DNA of 64,000 bases from Durusdinium trenchii (Eukaryota > Sar > Dinophyceae > Suessiales > Symbiodiniaceae), in NCBI GenBank assembly GCA_963970005.1, contig CAXAMN010023361.1, positions 1,465,681 to 1,529,680 on the forward strand, in the 5' to 3' direction. Shown piece by piece: positions 21,265-32,234 of the stretch. A program made the translations under genes and the position numbers. The notes under the pieces were generated by a model. It worked only from the letters and a program-made list of their open reading frames with translations. It made no database searches and was not told the origin of the DNA. Position 1 is the first letter of the stretch. The number at the start of each line of letters is the position of its first letter.

Positions 21265-24005
21265 GGCTTTCTGCATTGTAATTTGTCCCTGTCCCGCCTC
21301 ACTTGCGCGGTCTCTTCTTTGATGAGATCATTTCCCTTTACCGAACATCCTTTCGTCCACCCCCCTTCTCTCAAGTCCCTGAGATCATTTTGTTCACCTG
21401 CTTTATGTACGATCTCATTTTACTGTACTTCATTTGGTCTTGCTTCACTTAGAGCATTTGCCTTCATATGATCTGTCATTTGCCCTGCTTCTAGTTGGGC
21501 TCCTTACCTTCACAAGAGGGTCTCTGGGTCTCCTTCTGGCTACTTTCCACGCACTCCAGCTCCAGTCCCGTTCGGCCAACGTTGCCCGCCAGTCCAACCG
21601 ACCCCAGCACATGTCTGGCACATTGGTGTGCCAGCGCTGGTGACGTCACCCGTCCTTCTCAATCAGGACGTTCGCCTGAGTAGAAGGGATGCAGGTCGTT
21701 CAAGTGCACGAGTGAAACAATGGGAGACCAGCTGGCTGAAATTTGATTCTTGGTGCATGTGATTCACACCTTTCTCGGCTCTCAGGTCACATGTTTCCTC
21801 ATCCGGAATTTTGCTGTGTTATATAATATGTAGTCCTTCTTAAGACAGAGAGGGCCGGGCTGTGTTTGGTTTGGGAGCTGTCTATTTTTTGTATGGATTT
21901 GCTGAGGTCTCCATTTTTCTTGGGACACGTATATTCTTACGAGCGGCTTGGGCCTGGGTGTCCTCATGCCCGGGTCATGTCTCACCTCATTTTTCCGCCT
22001 TGGACCTGCTCACCCCATCAGTGCTCACCCCATAATTTTTGAACTCCATCCCCTCCATCCCCTCCAACCCCTCCACCGAGAAGCTGCTGAGGTGCTCCTG
22101 TGGCCGCTCAAGAGGCAAGGCCAAATCTGAACCAGGAGTATGAGGGCAGCCTGAAATCAATCAGCACTTTGTCAGAGAAGTGTTGGCAGGGCCTGGCAGG
22201 GTGGCTTGAACTAGTTGAATGGAGGGTCTTCTTCTCGCCATGCCAGAGATAGACAGAACAGATAGTCCAAGGTGCGAAGAATGGGTATGGATTCATTTCA
22301 TGCGAAGAGACGAAGGCCAGTGGTTCGCATGGAAAAGAACTTGCTTGCTTGCTTAACTGTAGCTCACTTCGCTCGCTGTTTGCCCGAGGCTCATTATCAG
22401 CGCGACGTTTTTGTGGACTCCGCACTCCTACCTGAAGGAATTCAGGCGCAGACAGACATGACTTCGGCAAACGATATGAGCTTCACATGCAACAAACCCT
22501 GGCCTTGCATGTTCGTTCGGATTCTGGGGTGCAGGTGAATGACAAGGCCTGGTTCAATAGTCGTAACCAAGACTTTGACTGTCCTTTTCGTTCCTTGTTC
22601 CATTCCAATTTTCGCTTTTTCAAAGGTGACTTTCGCTTTGGCCCTGAGCGAGAAGGGCCATCCTCGTGCAACTTCTGTGAAGCTGATTGGGCAGGCAGGT
22701 GAGTGTCATCAGTGTGGAGAGTGCCATCCGTGTCTCCACCAGTGATGAGCTGCTGCCAGGTGGCGGCCCGCTGAGTGAGCACGGGCAATCTCTTCGGGTT
22801 GATGTCTAAAATGCCTATGCCGCCTATGCGAGAGGTTGAGAGGTTTGATCCTTTTGATTTTTGTCACTTGAGTTTGACATATATCCCACTTCGACAGTTT
22901 TGAGGATACATGCAAATGTATGGTTTGATTTCGTCAACCTCTTCTCTTTCCTACGGCCCACTTTTGGTCGGACTCTCTTTTGTCCGATCCCTTCCATCAT
23001 GTTTGCAGGGTCGCTTGTGCCGGTTCTTTGACAAAGGGACCAAGTTTGTCCCACATCTGTGCATATCACAGGTCTTTTCGCAATTCGCAAAGCGCAAAGG
23101 TTTCCTATGCAGAACAACCATCGCCTCTGTTTCTGCTGGAAGCCACTTTCACTATGAGGCTCCTGCATTGCCTTGCTTTGCTTTGCAGGAGCTGTCAGCC
23201 AGGAGTGGCTGTGGTATGTTTGGTCTAAGTTTTCTTTGGCGATCGACCTCATCGGTCGAGTGCAGCTCCGCGCTGCTGTACACACCTTTGGCGACACTTT
23301 CGATACTTTGCCAGGTTCCTGATCTGAAGTTCTGTATAGCTCAGGACCTATGCTGCCTGCTTTCTTCGATCTTCTGGTGCAAGTGAATGGAGAGAACAGG
23401 GGAGCTTCGAGGGCATCGGTTTAGCAGAGTGCAAAATCCCTGCTTGGTTTGGATAGGAAGATGTTTACAATCTTGGCTCGATACAACCTTTCGTAGCCAT
23501 TTTGTTCCGTGACTGGTGGTGTTTTTTTGGCGGTTGGCTGTCGTTTTTGAACAGTCTCTCTGCCAGACAGGCCTGCCACGTCAATTTGTTTGTGAACATG
23601 CTTGGGTGGACAATACTGGTGCACCCTTGGCAAAAGATCGGCTTGGACCTAGTGTTTTAGTCAATGGTGTGCTGATATTGACATGGGGATGCACCCTCCT
23701 ATGGGATGAGTTGTTTCTTGGGAACTGAAGCCGATACCGTGCACAGTGACAGTATTATGCCACATGCCGCGAATGGTGCCAGGCTCACACGACAACTTTA
23801 TCCCCCAAGGAATCAACTTCATTTTTTGGTTCTCTGGCAGCTTCGCGGGCAGAGGCATTTGAAGATCCTGCGTCTTGCACAGACTCGTTTGATGGAAGGA
23901 TTGCGTCACAAAGGGGCCGCAGCAGAAGAAGCATCACATCTTCTTTGTTCATTCAGCTTCACAGATTTTATATAGGTATATATAAATATATATATATATT
24001 TACAC
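21265..24005. other. No gene recognised
   Basis: Short frames only, without domains or a consistent exon chain. AT-rich repeats at 23970-24005 lead into the (TACA)n tract that begins the retroelement array. Confidence 0.5.
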
Positions 24006-24045
24006 ATGTATGTATGTATGTATGTATGTATGTATGTATGTATTT
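24006..24045 (+). repeat. (ATGT)n tract, the 3' tail of copy 1
   Basis: About nine ATGT units followed by a T run. On the element's own strand this is an A-run then (TACA)n. Confidence 0.9.
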
Positions 24046-24110
24046 TTTTCCTAAAGAGGTTCTTTTGCTTCTGCAGATCTCTGGGCCCTTTTGGCCGTCT
24101 AGCAGCGCCG

Positions 24111-25610
24111 CTAGAAGTAGTCCACGTCGTAGACCTCATCGTCTGTGTGGCTTTCTTCTTCGGGATTCTCCGGTGTGCTGGCAGTGGAGCGCTGCGTTGG
24201 CTCGGACTTTGGCCGCATTGCTTTTCGTCGAAGGTGCGTGTGTCCGGCATTTTGGCTGGGTGTCATGGCCTGTGCCGGGTTCTCTGCGTCTTCTCTGGCC
24301 GTGAGAGGCGTCGAGAAGTGGAGCCTTTTTGGCCTGGGTCCTGTGGTGGTAGCTGCAGGCCACAGAGTGTGCAGCTGATCTTTTGCCCTTTTTGCCAAAG
24401 GTAGTGACTGGGATGGCCCGTGTGTGTGCCATCGAAAGGGCAATCCAGGCATGGTCCCTGGATGTAGTCGTTGAAAGCCTGTTCATTGACCCTCTTGTGA
24501 ACATTGGTTCCACACTTGGTGCATTTGAGGTATCCTTTGGTTTCCTCAAAATGGTGCTGGCTTGGAGCTGGGGCCGTGTTGACCTGGGCCTGGAGGAGGT
24601 TCCTGATGATCTGAACTCGGGTCAGCTTTTTTGTTGGCTTGGGAGCCTCCTGCCCTGGGTCTGGACATGCACTTTCTGCCAGCTGTTGGGTGCAGGTTTC
24701 AGCCAAGCGGTCTTCAAGTTGCTGGGCCGTGAGACCCTGGTGCATGCGTGTGCCGCAGGTGGTGCAGGCATATCCACTCCTCTGCGGTGCCCATCTGTGG
24801 TGTGGTTCCTGCCAGGGCTTGGTGCACTGCTGGATGAGGTCTTTTTTCCTCTGTTTGGTGTGTTTTCCAGGTTGCCGGTCTGCTTTGGTGTGGAGGTAGT
24901 GCTGTTTGTCCTGGAAAATCTTCTCAAGTCGTTGTGCTGCCTGGAGGTAGATGGCCTTGTGGTCTCTGTCAGGTGTTGCCTGCCAGTTTGTTTGGCGACG
25001 GTCATGCAGAGCATCAGCCCGCTCCCATGCAGTCAAGGCTGCATCTCGCTGTCGCCTGCAGAGTTGTGGCTCATTTCCAGGGGCATCCGGAGTTCTGGTA
25101 TTCTTGCTGATGTACAGGACGGTGATGCGGTGGCGGTCCTGGTCTGTGACCTCTGCGAGCAGGTCTGGGTAAGGATGCCTGTGTGGTGGTTTTTGCCAGG
25201 CTTCCCAACTGTGCTGAGCTGCACAATCACCTTGGCTGGTGTTGTGGTGTGTTTTGCCAAAGCCACCAGGCCTGCAAACAGTGCCCTGCCTTTGGTTTGC
25301 TGTCCACTGGCCCCCGGTATGGCGCCGAGGCGCTTCAGTTGCCCCATCGTTTGTGTGTGCAGGCAAAGGCCGAAAACCCAGATCTGGCTTCTGGTGTCGT
25401 AGTGGTTGGGAGTGGCATCAAGTGTGAAGGCAAAGCCGGCATACTGGTCTGGGCCGATGGGTTGCAGCTCTTTCCAAACTCCATGTCCTTGATAAGGATG
25501 GTCCTGCTGCAAATGCTCTTGTGGTTCAAGTGGTATCCAGCCTTTGGACCACAAGGCTTCTTCTTCTGGGTTGGTGATGCGCTCAAGCCATTCTGGTGGG
25601 AGTGGCTGGT
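24111..25610 (-). pseudogene. Copy 1: C-terminal zinc-binding region of the polyprotein
   Basis: Minus-strand frames give AFTLDATPNHYDTRSQIWVF, then TVLYISKNTRTPDAPGNEPQ, then a run of zinc motifs: YACTTCGTRMHQG, YLKCTKCGTNVHKR, PCLDCPFDGTHTGHPSH and ISCTLCGLQL. It ends VYDVDYF-stop at 24111. The first motifs are CxxC pairs as in zinc ribbons. They may bind nucleic acid and help target-primed reverse transcription, as C-terminal zinc fingers do in other non-LTR elements; that role is inferred. Frameshifts separate 25554-25033, 25366-24263 and the last 50 codons. Confidence 0.7.
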
Positions 25611-25624
25611 GTTGCTGAGTTCTG

Positions 25625-25634
25625 NNNNNNNNNN
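25625..25634. other. Assembly gap (10 N) inside copy 1
   Basis: Comparison with copies 2 and 3 shows that the CCHC segment expected here (CPICKVPATTKHILWMC in copy 2) is missing, so the ten N stand for much more sequence or a real deletion. Confidence 0.9.
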
Positions 25635-26795
25635 CACTTCAGCAGCTAGCATGAGGTCTGTTGCCGGTCTGGTCCAGTGCAGTAAGTCATGGACATTCCA
25701 TCCCCATTCCAGGAGGTAGGCTATTGTGGCTGCCATGGGGCCTTTGACAGTGTACCAAGGGTGCTGCTTGGCCTGCAGGCTGTCAAGGGTGGCCGTCCAG
25801 GCTTGCTGTAGCTGTGGGAGTTGGTCTGCTGGCCAGGCCTGGATGAGCTTGTGCATGGCACGGATGTGATGGATGATGATTTGGTCTGCCGGGTCCACAT
25901 ATTTGTTTTTGTGGATGTCATACGTGACGTCAAGGATGCCTCCTTTGTGGTGTCCCACCTGTTTGGCAAGTGCCTGTCTCAGGGCTTGTCTGTACCTGGG
26001 TGCCAGTCCTTGACTTTCAACCCCCCAGACGGCAACTGGGTGGATACCGCCCCTGTGAAGCCGGAGTCTGACTCGAAGTGCGGGGATCTTCAAGTTTCTC
26101 AGCTTGAGCTTCCGCTGGTGGGCTTTGTGCATTCGTTGCTTCATGACAGGGATGCGTCTTGCTCTTCCGGCTTGGTGGTCTATGCCGAGGTCTCTCATGA
26201 CCGGGGCGACTGGTGGCTCTTCCTCTGTGAGGATGTCTTTGAGGGCCTTGTTGACATGTTTGTCTGTGCCTATGAAGGCTGTCTTTTTGGCGCTCACCTT
26301 CATGCCTAGCTGTGTGAGCTTCTGGTGCAGGTCGCGGTAGGCATCTACGGCCTGTTGAGCAACTCCGTGTGGTGTTGTACCTGCTGTGTCATAGCCAATG
26401 TCATCCACCCAGCTGGATAGATGGATGTATGGATGCTGTGCATGCCATGGTGCCAATGCCGGTGTGAGGACAGCCTTAGCCAGTAGTGGGGCTTGTGGGC
26501 AGCCTGCAGGAACTCCTTGATCCACATGGAAGAAGGGTGTCATTTCCTGCTCTGCAACGATGGCTTTGGGACCAGTGTAGAGCTGCATGGCCATCTCAAG
26601 CATCAAAGGTGGGTAGTTGATGGCCATGGCTTGGTCTTGGAGTTGTTGTAGTCTGATGGTGTCATAGAAAGTTGACAGGTCCATGAGGACTGTCACCCCA
26701 TGGCGTTTGTTGGCTCGATGGACCTCCTGGCGTAGGAGTCGCTCAAGTGCAACCTGCAGCACCTGAGCTCCTGGTCTGGCGCGGTCGTGGTTCAT
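25635..26795 (-). pseudogene. Copy 1: reverse transcriptase core
   Basis: From MNHDRARPGAQVLQVALERL the frame holds motif A as LMDLSTFYDTI (Asp39, Asp45), motif B as QGVPAGCPQAPLL and motif C as SWVDDIGYD (Asp131, Asp132). The last has tryptophan where most RTs have tyrosine. Thumb-like sequence follows (KVSAKKTAF, MRDLGIDHQAGRARRIPVMK, LRLHRGGIHPVAVWGVESQG). The catalytic aspartates are intact in this copy. Upstream, a one-base shift near 26800 separates it from the frame carrying the RT fingers (MHMVVMLAKNPTIERPITL). The frame then runs into the N gap. It makes cDNA from element RNA in active relatives. Confidence 0.8.
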
Positions 26796-28895
26796 AAAGT
26801 CCGGGAGGTCTGCTTGCCAGGCATCGAGGTTTGCGGAGGCGGCGCCATAACCTGTACAAAGTGGAGGTCAAAGTGATTGGGCGCTCAATGGTCGGGTTTT
26901 TGGCCAGCATAACCACCATGTGCATTTGCAGCTGTGTGGGCATCTGTGCACTCTGTTCCATTTCCTGGATGAGTTTGAGCAAGGGCCCCAAGGCAAGTGG
27001 CGGTGCTGATCGCAGTAGTTGAGCTGCTGCATCTGGGCCGCTGGCTTTGTCAGGTAACCCTTTGATGGTGCGGCTAAAGTATCCCATTGTGATGGGTGGC
27101 AGTGCCAATGCCTGTCGTTGAGCTTGCTCTCGGAGGCTGGTTCTGGGCGCCGGGTTGTTGTCCTCTCGGATGTGCCACAGGGTTCCCCAGTCAGCGAGGC
27201 GTTGAGTCATTCTTTTGTCTGGTTCAAGATCTCGGTATGGTCGTTTCCAGGGCACCTCGCTGCTTTTGAGGCTTCGGAAGAGGCCCTTGAGCCCTTTGGC
27301 ATGGCCTTGGGTTAGCCAGGTTTTGTATTGGAGATGCAACTCATCATTGGCTGCCTGCTGTGCTTCTTGCAGTTGATGCTGCATTGTGTGCTGGATCAGT
27401 TCAGCTGCATGTTGGTCTTTGTATGTGTGCCAATGGTGACAAGTGTCCAAGAATTGGCTCCAGGTGGGCGGTCCCAACCATTTGGTCTGGATGTCTTTGA
27501 TGGCCCTCATGAAGCCCTTGGTCGGCCCTCCTGCTTGTGTGACTGGTTGTTGTTGAGCAAGGCGGAATCTTGCCTGCATTTGTTCCCAAAATGCAACCTT
27601 GCCCTTTTTCCAGGTGCCACCTGGCTTGGGTGCTGCTAAGGGCTTGATGCTCACGTTGAGGTTTGCCCCCCGCCCTCGAGCTGCCCATGGGTGTTCCTGT
27701 AAAAGGTACTGCTCTGTGGATGAGAGCCAGTCCGCCCAGGCCTGTGCTGATTCGTTGACAGGGATGTTGTAAAGACTGAGCTCATAGGCCTGGGATTGGA
27801 ATGTTGTCCATGGTCTGAAGTCGATGTCTGGCACCGGCGGCAATGGTGGGTAGTATTGGATTTGCCTGAACTCCTTGGTGGCCGCGTCAATGTCCAAGTG
27901 CAGCGTTAGGAGTGCATGTGGACGCCATGGTACTGCCCATTCAGTGGTGAGGGCTGTGGTGCCAGACAGGGATGTATGGATCAGGCTGAAATCGATGACA
28001 TTACGTGAGAGCATGCTGACATCTGGCGCCAGGATGTCAAAGTGGAACTTCGAAGGCAGTACCGTACTGGATATGGTACTTGGTTTGTTCTGCCAGTCTC
28101 CAATCAAAATGAATGGATGAGTGGTGGCCTGCAGTAAAGCCAAGAGCTTTGAGATGATGGTGGCATTGGTCTCACTTTGTATGCCTTCGTTGGTGCGGAG
28201 ATAGATGCCGGCAATGAGGACTGTCAATTCTGTTGCCTGCCACAGAAATGCTTGGTAGCCACATCCCTGCAGAGTGAAAGACTCCACCGGTGTGAGGCAG
28301 CTGGACTGGTCCCCGAGAATTAGGATGCCTCCATGGTTGCCTGAATTGTCACTGTTGGGCCAGGCTGGTGTTCCAAAGGCTGTGCGGCCTCTGACAGTGT
28401 AGCGCTGGCATGTTTGCTCATGTTGTTGTGGGTCAAGGTGTTCGACAAAGATGTAAGGCTCGCTGGTGCGGGTCCAGTACCAGTCAATGACCTGCCTGCC
28501 AAAGTTGGTGATGTTGGCATAATGGAGTCTGCAATGTGCTTGCTCGAGCCGTGGTTTCTTTTCCGGACTGGGGTGGAGTGGTGGGTCGAAATCAGGTTCT
28601 TCTGGTGGTGGTAACCGCTGGATGATCTGTTGGGTGGTGGTGAAAGTGTCAATGTGCACCGCCCAGATCTGGACCACTTGACTGGCAAGTTGAGGTGTCA
28701 AGTGGGGCAGGTGTGTTGGGACCCTGCCGTCATCTGCAAGCCACATGAGGTCGCGGTAGATGAGGATGGCAAAGTAGTGTCCTGCTTCATGATTTGCTCC
28801 TCTGTGGCAGATCAGTGCCGCCGGGACAAACTCAGTAGAGGGCATAGCAAATCCATCCATGGATCTGGGTACCGTGAAGGTTCCATACGGATTTA
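26743..28895 (-). pseudogene. Copy 1: USP C-terminal half, endonuclease-like domain and RT fingers (705-residue ORF)
   Basis: Residues 1-75 carry the second half of a ubiquitin-specific-protease fold: ALICHRGANHEAGHYFAIL with the histidine box (His28 in GHY), then MWLADDGRVP, matching the W...DD...V box (Asp43/44). Residues about 105-340 look like an APE-type endonuclease. NITN and FVEHLD fit the Asn and Glu boxes, LIGDWQNKP fits GDxN, IDFSLIHTSL fits the ID box and RPHALLTLHL keeps the terminal His, but the usual Asp before it is Pro. A long linker follows (KPGGTWKKGKVAFWEQMQAR). RT fingers begin near residue 590 (GYFSRTIKGLPDKASGPDAA). A frameshift at about 28890 separates it from the USP N-terminal half, and another near 26795 from the RT core. 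Confidence 0.75.
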
Positions 28896-29861
28896 TTGGC
28901 CCAGGCCTTCATTGGCCCAGCCATTCATCAGGGTTTGCACCGTGGTGTTCTCAGGCCAGTCATGAGGAAAGTCAACAAGCAATGGGACTTGTACATGATC
29001 AGCCAGATATCCGCCTGTTTTGATCTCAGCGTACCGGTAGTGGAAAGCTCTGCTCTGGGACAGGTTCCACAGGGTGTTCACAAAGTGGTTGGCATCTCCT
29101 TGGACGTTGAGATCATGCTTCTTCCACAACCTTTGCAAGCGAGGAAGCAGCTGAATGTCCACAGCCTCTGCCAGTTCGAGTGATTCTTGAACTGCAGCAT
29201 GCAACGTGCCCCACGGCTCTGTGTGAGTTTCTTGAAGGAGCCCGCATGTCCAGGTGAAAGCTCTCCATGGTGCATTTGCAAAGCATCTAGAGCTGGGATT
29301 TCCAACGGCCATGGACAGGTTCTGTAGAATGCAGTCGGTGGTGGATGCATATGTGTTTTGCATCCTGGGTTGTCTCCTGATCTTGTCGATCTCGCTCTGC
29401 AAATTGATGGCACCACCTTTGATGGTTATGACGTGTTCTCCAGGTGCCCCACTGGAGAGCCCATCAGCAGGTGCTGCCGGTGCTGAGGTAGTGTCAAAAT
29501 CGTGCATCCTCAAAGTAGTTGATGCTGATGTTTGCAACATGTTGGTGGTTTCCCCTGCACCAAATGTTGTCTGTCCCTGCTCTTGAAAAGACTGTTGTTC
29601 CTTCCTGTCAAAAGGTGTATGGTCCCCTGCACCTTGGAAGGAAATCCCTTGCTGGATTGAGCCGGATGCAGCACGGCAAACCGGTGAGTGGTGTGATGCC
29701 TCAAACTCATCCCAGGGTATTGGCACCTGAAACGCTGGGATTTGGTGACCTGGGTTGGGACTGTTACCCACACTGTTGCCCTGGCAGGGTGGGTGTGGAT
29801 TCAGTCTTGCGGCGCTTGTTGATGTCCTCGTCTTCTGTCTGTGGTCGTTTGAGGAGTCCAT
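28893..29861 (-). pseudogene. Copy 1: USP N-terminal half with the cysteine box
   Basis: The 322-codon frame has a polar N-terminus, then a domain with NLSMAVGNPSSRCFANAPW. This fits the USP cysteine box G-N-x(n)-C-[FY]-x-N-[AS], with Cys193 as candidate nucleophile. The middle has RLWKKHDLNVQGDANHFVNT, like the QDAxEF box that follows in USPs, and the end has VQVPLLVDFPHDWPENTTVQ. It stops at LMNGWANEGLGQ-stop. In another frame the next codons read INPYGTFTVPR and lead into the histidine box. The two ORFs together hold all three USP catalytic boxes in order. Peptidase C19 enzymes remove ubiquitin from proteins. An element-encoded one could protect element proteins or act on host targets; this is inference. 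Confidence 0.7.
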
Positions 29862-30714
29862 GGAGTGTGGTCCGCTGGTCCTCCGTCAGGTCGATCCCGA
29901 GACTGGTGACAAAGGTTTCGACAGCCATGGGAATAGGCAAATCCTTGTTGTCTTCAACTTCGAGGCTTTCAGGCATTGGAGTTTGGGTGACCTTCATGTA
30001 CTGGTCTGACAACTGCTTAAGCCTGTTTTGTCCTTCCGTCAACAGTCCTGCATGTCTTGAAGCATGGCAGCATACTGTGATTTGATTTGGTCCAAACGAG
30101 ATTGGAGTTGGTTTTTCTGATGGACACTGTTTTCAAATCTCCAACCTGCGCCTTCAGCTTGTGTGCTAGCTCTTTTTCGGTGTCCGGCATGGGCTGAGTG
30201 AGTTTCGTGACTACAGCTTGCACCTCCTGGGGAAGAGCATTCATATGGCTCTTGAGAAGCTCGGTGAGCTCTGGTTCTTCTGGAGGTGGTGGGCCATATG
30301 AATGCCCTCAGGGATGACGCTCCAGGTGCTGGCAATGAGTTCAACTGCAGAGGCATGTTCTTTGCTCTGCTTAAGAGGTCGAAGCCTTGGTAGTCCTGGA
30401 GGCTTGTCCAAAACCTGAGTTGCAGGCTGCTTTTTGGGCCAGGTCTGAGCTTTGCTGTTGGCTCCGAGGTGTCCATGACCTTGTCCTTTTCCTTTTCCGG
30501 TGGCTTCAACGGTGTTCCAACATTTCCGGCAGCGAGTGCCAGGGCGCAGCTTGTCCTCCCAGATCCAATTTCGGCACTCTGTGTGCCTGCAGGTCATGTA
30601 GTTTCGTCCCCACTGCATGACTGTGGCACCGAACGCGATCTGGCCTGGAAGGTTCGATGTGATGTAGGGGTCACGGGCAAAGTGGTACCTGTCAAAGTCC
30701 CAAACGTCGTTCGG
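29764..30714 (-). pseudogene. Copy 1: ORF1, zinc motif plus coiled coil, frameshifted
   Basis: The first frame (from about 30714) reads DVWDFDRYHFARDPYITSN, then CRHTECRNWIWEDK and TRCRKCWNTV, a probable C-x4-C...C-x2-C zinc-binding motif. A K/P-rich stretch follows. Later frames give KELAHKLKAQVGDLKTV, HQKNQLQSRLDQIKSQYAAM and GQNRLKQLSDQYMKVTQTP, a heptad-like helix suited to a coiled coil. The end has GIDLTEDQRTTLHGLLKRP. At least three frame changes are needed. ORF1 proteins of non-LTR elements bind element RNA and oligomerise through coiled coils; the layout fits that role. Confidence 0.6.
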
Positions 30715-30922
30715 GGTGGAAGAGCTCGTTCAGCCGGATGCCAAAGGTGTTGGCCAGGGCGAGAACTTGCCAGGTGCCAAAGGTCTCAACAGAAAAGTCG
30801 ATGTTGGAGTCGAGGATCACGGGCAAAGGAGTCCAGTGCCCTCTTGGAAGACGGGGCGCGGCTCCAATGGCTTGTGTCCTGTGCCTGGACTTTGTATGGG
30901 ACCAGGTTGAGACCTCAAATGG

Positions 30923-30930
30923 CTTGAGCC
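30923..30930 (-). promoter_or_regulatory. Spliced-leader remnant at the 5' end of copy 1
   Basis: On the minus strand GGCTCAAG sits immediately after the (TACA)n tail of copy 2 and is the first sequence of copy 1. It equals the last 8 bases of the dinoflagellate spliced leader, as expected if the inserted cDNA was copied from a trans-spliced RNA. Confidence 0.6.
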
Positions 30931-31023
30931 ATGTATGTATGTATGTATGTATGTATTTTTTTTCTAGAGAGGGTCTTTTGCTTCTGCAGATCTCTGGGCC
31001 CTTTTGGCCGGTGAGCAGTGCCG

Positions 31024-32234
31024 CTAGAAGTAGTCCACGTCAAAGACCATCTCATCGTCTGTGTGGCTTTCTTCTTCGGGGTTCTCCGGTGCGCCTGCTT
31101 TGGAGTCCATAGTTGACTCTGGCTTTGGCTGTTGTGCTGTTTGTCGTAAGTGCCTGGCTCCGGCAGTCTGGCTGGGTGTCATGGCCTGTGCCGGGGTGCC
31201 TGTGTCTTCACGAGCCGTGGGTGGCGTTGTGAAGTGCAGCCGTTTTGGCTTGGGTCCGGTGGTGGAGACCGGTGTGGCTAGCTCTGGTGTTGTGTCAGCC
31301 TTTACCCCTTCCATTGGTGTGGGAGGGGTAGGCTTGAAGAAAGTGTGGATCGGAGGTGATCCTTTGGTTCCAGCTCCGCGACATTCCTTGAGGAAGTTGG
31401 TCGAGCTGATGATTCGTCGATGGCTGTCAAGGTGCAGTTGAAGGCCACAGAGGGTGCAGCTGATTTTCTGCCCTTTTTGCCATAGCTGATGACTGGGATG
31501 GCCGTTATGGGAGCCTTCAAAGGGACAGTCCAAGCAAGCGCCATGGATGTACTCGTTGAAGGCTTGCTCATTGACTCGTTTGTGGACACTTGTCCCACAC
31601 TTGGTGCATTTGAGGTAGCCTTTAGTCTCCTCAAAGTGATGCTGGACTGCCGTTGGGGCTGTGTTGATTTGCTCTTGTAGGATGTTGCGTATGATCTGGA
31701 CTCTGGTGAGCTTCTTGGCTGGTTGTTGTGCCTCAGGTCCTGGTGTTGGACAAGCCTGGTCAGCTTGATTTTGGAGGCATGGTTCTGCCAGCCGTTCCTC
31801 AAGCTGCTGTGCAGTCAGGCCCTGATGCATCCGGGTTCCACAGGTGGTGCAGGCATATCCACTTCTCTGTGGGGCCCAGTGATGGTGGGGCTCTTGCCAG
31901 GGTTTGGTGCAGAGTTGGATGAGATCCTTTTTCCTCTGCTTGGTGTGCTTGCCCGGTTGTCTGTCTGGTTTGTTGTGCAGGTAATGTTGTTTGTCCTGGA
32001 AGATCTTCTCAAGCCGTTGAACCGCCTGTTTGTAAATGGCTTTGTGGTCTTGGTCGAGTGTGGCTTGCCAGGATGTCTGCTTTCGATCATGCAGTGCATC
32101 TGCCCTTTCCCAAGCAGTTAGAGCGGCATCTCCTTGTCGCCGTCTGAGTTGTGGTTCATTTCCTGGTGCATCTGGGGTCCTTGTGTTGCGGCTGACATAG
32201 AGGACTGTGATGCGTTGACGATCTTGGGCTGTTC
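31024..32234 (-). pseudogene. Copy 2a: C-terminal zinc-binding region
   Basis: Minus strand: RITVLYVSRNTRTPDAPGNE, then YACTTCGTRMHQGLTAQQLE, YLKCTKCGTSVHKRVNEQ, ACLDCPFEGSHNGHPSH and ISCTLCGLQLHLDSHRRI. The C-terminus is DEMVFDVDYF-stop. It is close to copy 1 but has a complete tail (GSPPIHTFFKP) where copy 1 is shortened. The 268-codon frame from 31830 is intact, so decay is mild here. Confidence 0.7.

Larger units (their letters stand above)
24006..30930 (-). mobile_element. Retrotransposon copy 1, near full length: ORF1, USP-like peptidase, endonuclease-like, RT, zinc fingers
   Basis: On the minus strand the copy starts at 30930 with GGCTCAAG, the spliced-leader 3' end. It then carries ORF1 (zinc motif and coiled coil), a second coding region with a USP-like cysteine peptidase, an APE-like endonuclease, RT and zinc motifs, a stop at 24111, and a short 3' region ending in a T-run complement plus (TACA)n. 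There are no LTRs, and the domain order and simple-repeat tail fit a non-LTR element. Several frameshifts make the copy inactive. A 10-N gap interrupts it. Length is about 6.9 kb plus unseen sequence at the gap. Copies 2 and 3 downstream share its coding regions. Confidence 0.8.

Noticed and set aside
23492-23504. CGTAGCCATTTTG, 13 bases identical to the 5' part of the spliced leader, as a possible SL RNA gene or relict
   Set aside because: It diverges before GGCTCAAG, has no GT donor or Sm-site region after it, and no gene follows; relicts normally keep the 3' end.
24383-25402. Plus-strand 339-codon ORF
   Set aside because: Shadow of the minus-strand zinc-motif region of copy 1; no domain of its own, whereas the minus strand aligns with copies 2 and 3.
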